DNA from: Haloplasma contractile
GTDB taxonomy: Bacteria; Bacillota_I; Bacilli_A; Haloplasmatales; Haloplasmataceae
NCBI GenBank assembly: GCA_016841945.1
Contig: JAENYC010000028.1
Span: forward strand, 1-46,650
DNA: 46,650 nucleotides
Direction: 5' to 3'
Below the pieces are notes generated by a model. That model worked only from the letters and a program-made list of their open reading frames with translations. It was not told the DNA's origin and searched no databases. Shown here piece after piece: positions 40,687-46,650 of the stretch (the stretch's first letter is position 1; every line of letters starts with the position of its first letter). The position numbers and the translations under genes were made by a program.

Positions 40687-41796
40687 TTAATACTGTTTAT
40701 TTATTTTAATTATTTCATTATAACGAATAGCTAAATCATCCACTATTTTTTCATAATGCTTAGATAAGGTTAATTGTGCCTTTATTGTGACATCTTCTTT
40801 ATTTCGATCATTTAATGCTGAAATAATACGTTGAGCATAAGATAAACCATTATTATCAGATAAATAACCATTATAATTATCTTTAATTATTTCACTGACT
40901 TCCTTTAAAACCAAAGAAGGACAGCGTAAACTCGCCGCTTCTCTGACAGCTATGCCAGATGTATTATAAGTTGATGGATATAATAATAAATTACTTCGTG
41001 TATAATACTTCTTTAATTGATCCCTATCATTTAACTCTCCCACAAATATAACATTTCGTTTTAATTTATTTTCTTCAACAAACTTCATCATATCAACACG
41101 AGCAGGTCCCTCACCTATAAAAATCATTTTAAATCTTTGACGTAGTTCTTTTAAATTAACTAAAGAATCCATGATTAATTTAATATTTTTATACCACGCT
41201 AAACCTCCAACATATAATAATACATTGGTATCTGGTTCTATACCATATAGATGATTGATATAGGATTTATTTTTTTCAATTTCTTCTTCATTGTATATGA
41301 AGTCAGTTCCATTTTCCATGATTTCAATATTACCTTCAAAGCCATAGGGTCTTAAAGCATCTACAACTGCGTGATTATCACTAAATAGATAATCTACTTG
41401 GTTATAAAATTTCACAATTTTTTTTATATAATGATTTGTAAATAATTTAAATTTAAAATGTTGATTTTCTACAATATAATTTGAATGAATGGTTGACACA
41501 ATAGGGATATTTCTTTCTCTGGCGATTTTTAATGCGATTTCTCCAGTCTGAAATGGCGAATGTGTATGAATAATATCCATGTATTGTTTTTGTATTTGTC
41601 TTATCATTTTTCCGACTGATTTATATCGAATGACATCAAATGACTTTTGGTCCACATATTCTGGATACGTTGGTGCCACGACAAATGATTGACCATATTT
41701 CTTATTTAACCAGTACGTAGAATGACTGATGATAATACTATGTTTATTCAAAATAGGTAGATAAGTATCCGTAAATTGTCCTGTATTTATATTCAT
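40687..41796 (-). CDS. GT4 glycosyltransferase, probably glycolipid-type
   Basis: 369 residues from ATG 41796, with GGAGG 6 nt upstream. Begins MNINTGQFTDTYLPILNKHS, the start of diacylglycerol glucosyltransferases, but the usual ING segment after the loop is changed. GT-B fold: HTHSPFQTGEIALKIARERN, nucleotide-sugar region LLYVGGLAWYKNIKLIMDSL, FIGEGPARVDMMKF, and the catalytic-domain NTSGIAVREAA with the conserved Glu. It probably makes a membrane glycolipid. Next to rlmCD (gap 15 nt). Confidence 0.8.
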   Translation of the reverse strand: MNINTGQFTDTYLPILNKHSIIISHSTYWLNKKYGQSFVVAPTYPEYVDQKSFDVIRYKSVGKMIRQIQKQYMDIIHTHSPFQTGEIALKIARERNIPIVSTIHSNYIVENQHFKFKLFTNHYIKKIVKFYNQVDYLFSDNHAVVDALRPYGFEGNIEIMENGTDFIYNEEEIEKNKSYINHLYGIEPDTNVLLYVGGLAWYKNIKLIMDSLVNLKELRQRFKMIFIGEGPARVDMMKFVEENKLKRNVIFVGELNDRDQLKKYYTRSNLLLYPSTYNTSGIAVREAASLRCPSLVLKEVSEIIKDNYNGYLSDNNGLSYAQRIISALNDRNKEDVTIKAQLTLSKHYEKIVDDLAIRYNEIIKINKQY

Positions 41797-41835
41797 ATCA
41801 TCGCCTCCCATCTAGATTTTAGTCTATATAAATTA

Positions 41836-41863
41836 ATTATACTATAATATTGATGTTAATCAA
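41836..41863 (-). promoter_or_regulatory. Promoter of the glycosyltransferase-rlmCD unit
   Basis: Minus strand TTGATT (41858-41863), 16 nt, TATAAT (41836-41841), about 40 nt before the start at 41796. Confidence 0.6.
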
Positions 41864-41902
41864 ATATATATTAGCGATTTTTTGTCGATATATGTCTGAA
41901 AG

Positions 41903-41926
41903 AGGTATGGACAAATGTCCATACCT
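41903..41926. terminator. Perfect 11-bp hairpin after the deacetylase gene
   Basis: AGGTATGGACA and TGTCCATACCT with a 2-nt centre. It lacks a T run (minus strand continues CTTTC), so it may be a weak terminator or an operator next to the glycosyltransferase promoter. Confidence 0.45.
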
Positions 41927-41935
41927 CCACTGGTT

Positions 41936-42742
41936 TTAAAAACCATTGACATATAATGCCTCTGGCATAAACAAAGTTGTAATCGGTTCAAATTCATAAC
42001 CTTGTTGACGTAAATCAATTATGATTTTTTCCAGAGCAAGCGCATTATCTTTTGATACATTATGTAGCAAGATAATTGCACCAGGATGAATCCTTTTCAT
42101 CACTTGATTATATGCATACTCCGAACCATGTTGTCTTTCTACTTCCCAATCTTTATATGCTAATGACCAAAAAATCGTATAATAGCCTAATTCATCAGCA
42201 ATTTTTAACGAGCGTTCGCTAAACGTTCCCGCTGGTGGACGCAATATTTTTACTAGATTTTTGCCAGTTAATTGTCTATAATATTCTTCAAACTCAGTTA
42301 ATTCTTTCGCGTATTCTTCTTTACTAAGTTTCGTTAAGTCTTTGTGCGACCAAGTATGATTACCTATAAAATGACCTTCTTTGACCATTCGTTTAACCAA
42401 ATCTTGTTCTCTTTCTAAGTAATCACCAACAAGAAAAAATGTTGCACTAACCTTATGTTTTTTCAAGACATCAAGTATTTTAGATGTATATCCATTTTCG
42501 TAGCCTGCATCAAATGTTAAATATAATCTTTTTGAAGTTGTTTTATCAATGTAAAACGCATTATGTCTTGATAGGATAGATTCATATAACTGTCCTACAT
42601 CCGGTTTTTCTCCAGTCTTTCCTGGTTTCATTCCCCATCCATATACTCTATCCTGGCTTGCACTAGCGAAAAGATTAAGAAATAGACTGATGATAAGCGA
42701 TAAGATGAATACACCGATTGTCTTTTTGATTTTTATGGTCAT
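41936..42742 (-). CDS. pdaA: Polysaccharide deacetylase, PdaA-like
   Basis: 268 residues from ATG 42742. A signal/anchor helix (IGVFILSLIISLFLNLFAS) is followed by a NodB-fold deacetylase: LTFDAGYENGYTSKIL, zinc ligands in HFIGNHTWSHKDL, LRPPAGTFSERSL, FWSLAYKDWEV, and ILLHNVSKDNALAL. These are the marks of PdaA, which deacetylates N-acetylmuramic acid on the way to spore-cortex muramic delta-lactam. The second residue of the first motif is Ala where PdaA has Asn. The start overlaps the YihY stop by 1 nt (TGATG), so the two are coupled. Confidence 0.85.
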   Translation of the reverse strand: MTIKIKKTIGVFILSLIISLFLNLFASASQDRVYGWGMKPGKTGEKPDVGQLYESILSRHNAFYIDKTTSKRLYLTFDAGYENGYTSKILDVLKKHKVSATFFLVGDYLEREQDLVKRMVKEGHFIGNHTWSHKDLTKLSKEEYAKELTEFEEYYRQLTGKNLVKILRPPAGTFSERSLKIADELGYYTIFWSLAYKDWEVERQHGSEYAYNQVMKRIHPGAIILLHNVSKDNALALEKIIIDLRQQGYEFEPITTLFMPEALYVNGF

Positions 42743-43650
42743 CAATGTTCACTCCCTTCGGTGTACTCATTATTATTTTTGTGATTAACAAGATTTTCAT
42801 GAGTGGTAATTTTAGCCCTATTAATCACAATGCCAATAATTAACACTACACTAATCAAGTAAATCCAAGTCACAAATACAATAATAGAGGCAAAAGTTTT
42901 ATAGACTGTCTGATAATCTGCAAATTTATCAACATATATTTTAAAACCATATGAGACAATTATCCAACCAAACGTTACAAATAGAGCTCCTGTCAATACA
43001 TCTCTAATCCTCTGATCTATATCAGGAATCGAATACATCATATAGGTAACGATTGAACAAATTATTGTAATGCTGACTCCTAAATTGATATAATTATATA
43101 GATAGGAAGCCATTGTATGATCCAGGTATACCTGTATGAGGTCATATATATATGTATTAAATACAGTTAGAACAGATAAAAATAATATTAGAAATATTAA
43201 TAAAATCGTATTAATTAAAGCGATAATACGGTCCTTTATATAATGGGGTCTTGCTTCAACATCATATATCAATAAATAACTTGTATAAAAAGATAAATAA
43301 ATCTGTGATGCCACAAATAATAAAATAATGTTAGTAATCGTTAAGATACTCATATGACCGGTATTATGGTCGATCAATCTTCCTAAAATTGTATAAACAT
43401 GGCTTGGTAGTACTTCTTTTAATGAATCTAATACTTCTGTATTATTATTAACTGTTAGATATAATACTTCAAATATTAACGTTACAATAGGAATAAAAGA
43501 TAAAAGAATAAAAAAAGCAATATAGGGTGCTAATAATCTCACTTCTTTCTCTCCTAAAGTATTAATTACTTCTTTAAAATAATGATATTTTCTAGGAAAT
43601 TTAGTCTTTATTCTTTGTTTTATTTTTAATTTTTTGAAGAGTTTCAACAT
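42742..43650 (-). CDS. YihY/BrkB-family inner membrane protein
   Basis: 302 residues from ATG 43650; GTG 43659 is an alternative. Basic N-terminus (LKLFKKLKIKQRIKTKFPRK) then six hydrophobic segments, e.g. IAFFILLSFIPIVTLIFEVL (about 45-65), ILTITNIILLFVASQIYLSF, IIALINTILLIFLILFLSVL, LFVTFGWIIVSYGFKIYVD, and WIYLISVVLIIGIVINRA at the end. Length and pattern match YihY. Function in the cell is not established. Operon with pdaA. Confidence 0.88.
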   Translation of the reverse strand: MLKLFKKLKIKQRIKTKFPRKYHYFKEVINTLGEKEVRLLAPYIAFFILLSFIPIVTLIFEVLYLTVNNNTEVLDSLKEVLPSHVYTILGRLIDHNTGHMSILTITNIILLFVASQIYLSFYTSYLLIYDVEARPHYIKDRIIALINTILLIFLILFLSVLTVFNTYIYDLIQVYLDHTMASYLYNYINLGVSITIICSIVTYMMYSIPDIDQRIRDVLTGALFVTFGWIIVSYGFKIYVDKFADYQTVYKTFASIIVFVTWIYLISVVLIIGIVINRAKITTHENLVNHKNNNEYTEGSEH

Positions 43651-43658
43651 ATCCTTCA

Positions 43659-43732
43659 CCTAATATTATTTTTTTTAGTTTTTCTAAATTAATACTCATA
43701 ACTTTTTTTAAACCTCTAAAAATAATATTAGG
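43659..43732. repeat. Inverted repeat between divergent YihY and DUF3243 genes
   Basis: CCTAATATTATT (43659-43670) and AATAATATTAGG (43721-43732), perfect over 12 bp, spacing 50 nt, with further partial matches inward. The second arm adjoins the DUF3243 ribosome site and the first adjoins the YihY start; it could be an operator for both. Confidence 0.45.
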
Positions 43733-43743
43733 AGGTAATAGAT

Positions 43744-44025
43744 ATGGATTTAGAACATGTTAAAACACTAGAAGATTTTGGTAAATGGAAAGAAACATTG
43801 CACAAAGCTGTTCATACATCAGAGAAAGTAGGGATGAAAGAAGATACTATCACTAATATTGCCAAAAGAGTCGGTGATTTTTTAATGAAAAATGTAGATC
43901 CCGAAAATCCTGAACAACGACTATTAAAAGAACTATGGGAAGTTGGCACACAAGAAGAAAGACATACACTAGCACATATGCTTGTAAAAATGGTTGAAAA
44001 AGAACAGCATGGTGGAATCCATTAA
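43744..44025 (+). CDS. DUF3243-family protein
   Basis: 93 residues, ATG 43744, AGGAGG upstream. Helical; the family pattern includes MDLEHVKTLEDFGKWKETLH, VGDFLMKNVDPENPEQRLLK and LWEVGTQEERHTLAHMLVKM. Widely found in Bacillota, including spore-formers (similar to B. subtilis YmfJ); the function is unknown. Confidence 0.85.
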   Translation: MDLEHVKTLEDFGKWKETLHKAVHTSEKVGMKEDTITNIAKRVGDFLMKNVDPENPEQRLLKELWEVGTQEERHTLAHMLVKMVEKEQHGGIH

Positions 44026-44066
44026 TAAAAAAATAGACTCGTCATTTTGACGAGTTTATTTTTTTA
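44026..44066. terminator. Bidirectional terminator between convergent genes
   Basis: ACTCGTCA-TTT-TGACGAGT perfect stem with A-rich left and T-rich right flanks (A-run 44028-44033, T-run from 44056), serving the genes ending at 44025 (+) and 44071 (-). Confidence 0.88.
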
Positions 44067-44070
44067 CACC

Positions 44071-44637
44071 TTAATAACCTAATTTTTCATTGACTAATAA
44101 CACAAAAATACGTTCAGGCAATGGTTTTTTTATTAACACGTATTCGCGACAAATATCTTCTGCTTTTAAATTTAATCTTTCTGCATTTAAAGGTGCTGCA
44201 ATTTCATCCACTCTTTTAATTGCCTCTTCAACATTTCTAACAATTTTATTTACACCCGCAACAACTAATACTTTATCTGGACCATAAATCATCGCAGCGC
44301 ATCGATTGCCTCTACCATCAACATTGTATAGAAAACCATCTTCTGTAATCGCATTAGAACCTGTTAAATAAACATTAGCACTAAATGATTTTCGATATAA
44401 ACTCTTTATATCATCACTTGTTAATCCTTCTTGATAACGATCTAAAAAGTTAATATTACGATTTCTTAAATAATCAATGATTCCAAGTTCTGACAAGGTT
44501 ATTGACCCACCTACAGAAACCATATCCTTATCTTGAATAAAATGATTTAAATAAGGAATAACATCTTCCTTATTTTCAACATACTGACATTTCATATTAT
44601 TTTTTTCTAAATTCTTAATCGTTTTTTTAATATCCAT
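44071..44637 (-). CDS. LUD-domain protein (LutC/YkgG-like)
   Basis: 188 residues, ATG 44637, GGAGAGG upstream. The LUD (DUF162) fold is seen in MVSVGGSITLSELGIIDYLR, NVYLTGSNAITEDGFLYNVD, GRGNRCAAMIYGPDKVLVVA and GVNKIVRNVEEAIKRVDEIA. Related proteins act in lactate utilisation, but this one is alone, without lutA or lutB nearby, so its substrate is open. Confidence 0.85.
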   Translation of the reverse strand: MDIKKTIKNLEKNNMKCQYVENKEDVIPYLNHFIQDKDMVSVGGSITLSELGIIDYLRNRNINFLDRYQEGLTSDDIKSLYRKSFSANVYLTGSNAITEDGFLYNVDGRGNRCAAMIYGPDKVLVVAGVNKIVRNVEEAIKRVDEIAAPLNAERLNLKAEDICREYVLIKKPLPERIFVLLVNEKLGY

Positions 44638-44681
44638 TTATATCCTCTCCTTTATAAAATAATTAAAATTAAACATACCAA

Positions 44682-45386
44682 TCACATATTTAACTCTATG
44701 AAATATAAAATCAATAAATGGACTGGATAAAATATATAAAATAAATATTTCATTTGATAACCTTTTTTATGATTATAAAAATATATGAAGAATAATGAAA
44801 GGACCGCAAATAATTGTATTATCTGAATAAACTCAAAGCTATTACCTGTATTAAGACTTAATATGACTAATAAAGTATTGATTAGGATTATATTAATACT
44901 TATTTTTAAAAAATGTCCTCGGAAATAATAAAATATAAAAATCATCAATATTGCCGCAAAATTATAATCAGTTCTTAAAAGCATTGATAAAAAGACAAAC
45001 AAGATTAAGCTGATATAAGACAAATAAATATCTTGATTTCTATATTTATCAAATATCCTAATGGCGATTAAACCAAGCAATAAAGTAAGAAAAACATTTT
45101 GACTTCTAATTTCAAACCAGGTTTGATTAAATACTAAATCATAAGGTATTTCAGACAACAACGCGAAAATTGATAATCGTGTAATATACTTTTTCACATT
45201 CTTTGTATAAAAGAATCCTTCAGCGATTAAAAATGCAAATATTGGAAATGAAAGCCTACCAATTAAACGCATCATTAAATACAGTTTATCAGTATTAGAT
45301 AATAAAACAAAAGCGATATGATCAATAACCATAAATAGTATTGCCATTATTTTTAAATGAGCATTGCTGAAATATTTTAAAGACAT
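44682..45386 (-). CDS. TraX-family integral membrane protein
   Basis: 234 residues, ATG 45386. Starts LKIMAILFMVIDHIAFVLL, then LIGRLSFPIFAFLIAEGFFY and TRLSIFALLSEIPYDLVFN, the conserved TraX core, followed by several more membrane helices. TraX of F plasmids acetylates pilin; chromosomal Bacillota copies are probably membrane acyltransferases of unknown target. No conjugation genes are near. Confidence 0.88.
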   Translation of the reverse strand: MSLKYFSNAHLKIMAILFMVIDHIAFVLLSNTDKLYLMMRLIGRLSFPIFAFLIAEGFFYTKNVKKYITRLSIFALLSEIPYDLVFNQTWFEIRSQNVFLTLLLGLIAIRIFDKYRNQDIYLSYISLILFVFLSMLLRTDYNFAAILMIFIFYYFRGHFLKISINIILINTLLVILSLNTGNSFEFIQIIQLFAVLSLFFIYFYNHKKGYQMKYLFYIFYPVHLLILYFIELNM

Positions 45387-45505
45387 AATATCACCTATTT
45401 ACTATATTATAACCTAAATTAGTAAATATTTGTTAGAAACAGGAAAAAATAATTATATAAACTATAGACTATTTCATAATATTTTTTAATTAGAAAGTTA
45501 TTTGT

Positions 45506-45511
45506 TATAAT
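45506..45511 (+). promoter_or_regulatory. Extended -10 promoter of the CNNM-family gene
   Basis: TGTTATAAT with TATAAT at 45506-45511, 35 nt before the start at 45546. A TTTTTT-rich -35 region lies about 17 nt upstream. Confidence 0.45.
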
Positions 45512-45545
45512 AAGGATATAAAAAATAAAAATTCTAGGAGGAAAT

Positions 45546-46586
45546 ATGCCTGAAAGTAGCATCATACCACAACTCATTCTAATTGTAATCCTAACATCTT
45601 TAAATGCTTTTTTTGCATCAGCAGAAATTGCCCTTGTATCACTTAATAAAAATCGTATTAATATTTTAGCCAGTAAAGGCAATAAAAAAGCAAAGCTATT
45701 AGAAAATTTACTAATTAATCCAAGTAAATTTTTATCAACCATACAAGTTGGTATTACGCTAGGTGGCTTTTTTTCCAGTGCATCAGCTGCAACTGGAATT
45801 GCAGATAACTTAAGTGTATACCTGAATAAAATTAACATTCCATATAGTACTCAAATATCAGTGGTACTTATTACAATTATCCTCGCTTATTTTACTTTAG
45901 TGTTTGGAGAATTAGTTCCAAAACAACTCGCTTTAAAAAAGACAGAAAAAATCGCTTTTTTTTCTGTTCGTCCTATTAATTTCATATCTAAAATCGCATT
46001 ACCTTTCGTTAAATTATTGTCACTTTCAACAAATACAGTAGTGAAATTATTAGGTATCCATAAAGATCAATCTGAAGATCAAATTTCAGAAGAAGAGATA
46101 AGATCTATATTAGAATCAAGTCATAGACAAGGTAATATTAATCAGAATGAAAGAGATATGATTCATAGTGTGTTTGAATTTAATGATAAAACAGCAAAAG
46201 AAATACAAACAGTAAAATCAAAGGTTTTCATGATAGATATAAATGAACCGTTTGAAAATTATATTGATGAGTTAATCTCAAGGAATTTTTCTCGTATACC
46301 AGTGTATGAGAAAAATATGGATAAAATAATGGGTATTTTGTATCTTAAAGAGTTTTTGTCTGAAGCATATAAACATGGATTTAAAAACGTTGATATTAAA
46401 AAAATATTACATCCTCCTATTTATGTCAATCAAAATACAAAGATTGACGTCATATTTAAAAAATTGCAACCGAAAAAAAATTATATGGCCATAATATTGA
46501 ATGATTATGAAAGATTTACTGGAATCATAACTATCGAGGATTTAGTTGAAGAAATAGTAGGAAATATATATGATGAATTTAATTAA
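45546..46586 (+). CDS. CNNM / HlyC-CorC-type membrane protein with CBS domains
   Basis: 346 residues, ATG 45546, AGGAGG upstream. DUF21 (CNNM) transmembrane domain at about 5-190, with FFASAEIALVSLNKNRINIL, FLSTIQVGITLGGFFSSASA and LVFGELVPKQLALKKTEKIA. A CBS pair follows (about 205-340): MIDINEPFENYIDELISRNF, RIPVYEKNMDKIMGILYLKE, and YERFTGIITIEDLVEEIVGN. It ends 5 residues past the second CBS motif and so lacks the C-terminal CorC/HlyC domain found in most 420-440 aa members. Such proteins are linked to magnesium efflux. The stop is natural in the read sequence. Confidence 0.9.
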   Translation: MPESSIIPQLILIVILTSLNAFFASAEIALVSLNKNRINILASKGNKKAKLLENLLINPSKFLSTIQVGITLGGFFSSASAATGIADNLSVYLNKINIPYSTQISVVLITIILAYFTLVFGELVPKQLALKKTEKIAFFSVRPINFISKIALPFVKLLSLSTNTVVKLLGIHKDQSEDQISEEEIRSILESSHRQGNINQNERDMIHSVFEFNDKTAKEIQTVKSKVFMIDINEPFENYIDELISRNFSRIPVYEKNMDKIMGILYLKEFLSEAYKHGFKNVDIKKILHPPIYVNQNTKIDVIFKKLQPKKNYMAIILNDYERFTGIITIEDLVEEIVGNIYDEFN

Positions 46587-46650
46587 TCGTATGGTAAAAA
46601 GGGGCTGTCGGTTAATTAAAAATTGACTAACCCCCGAATAAACAAAAAAG

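Noticed and set aside
45419-45838. 139-codon minus frame overlapping the start of the CNNM-family gene
   Set aside because: Antisense to the conserved CNNM transmembrane domain and across its promoter; no ribosome site.
1-46650. Mollicute code with TGA as Trp
   Set aside because: Many intact genes end in TGA (12730, 4570, 42742) and no gene needs readthrough of TGA; Trp is TGG throughout.

Overview
The window reads as low-GC Bacillota (Firmicutes) chromosome carrying a prophage and a defence island. The genetic code is standard: TGA is used as a stop (for example at 12730, 4570 and 42742) and Trp is TGG, which argues against code-4 Mollicutes. A PdaA-type deacetylase, YihY, a DUF3243 protein and an RlmCD-like methyltransferase point to a spore-former-related lineage. 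I cannot name the genus.

1-25736 is a temperate siphophage, almost entirely on the minus strand. From right to left: divergent CI-like repressor and Cro-like genes with three operator copies (24.7-25.7 kb); a VirE/VapE-type primase-helicase and an iteron array (21.7-24.5 kb); a sigma-like late regulator with two near-identical promoter copies downstream of it (20.5-21.2 kb); HNH endonuclease and a probable cos site (20.0-20.4 kb); an accessory block with a ParB-methyltransferase (16.7-19.8 kb); terminase, portal, a homing-type HNH gene, ClpP-like protease, HK97 capsid, connectors, tail tube and tail chaperone with a -1 frameshift site (7.0-16.6 kb); then tape measure and tail-tip genes (1-3.4 kb). 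The lysis genes and integrase are not in view and probably lie beyond the left edge.

An element with three tyrosine recombinase genes (RIT type, 3436-6932) sits exactly between the tail chaperone and the tape measure gene. Its 94-95 bp imperfect terminal inverted repeats each carry an outward ribosome binding site and ATG, and one of these now starts the tape measure protein. The first recombinase gene has an in-frame stop.

25825-36302 is a defence island on the minus strand: a small protein with two RX4H (HEPN) motifs, a type I restriction-modification operon (HTH regulator, hsdM, a PIN-domain nuclease gene, hsdS, hsdR) and a 471-aa protein with a C-terminal RX4H motif. The PIN gene overlaps both hsdM and hsdS, so it is translationally embedded in the restriction operon. 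This is the best candidate for an undescribed system here, by analogy with PrrC-type nucleases guarded by type I enzymes.

36743-39218 is an intact IS66-family element with an 8-bp target duplication, inserted into a short sequence that is itself bounded by inverted repeats. From 39.3 kb to the end is ordinary chromosome: RlmCD-like methyltransferase, lipid-type glycosyltransferase, PdaA-like deacetylase, YihY, DUF3243, LUD-domain protein, TraX and a CNNM/HlyC-type membrane protein.
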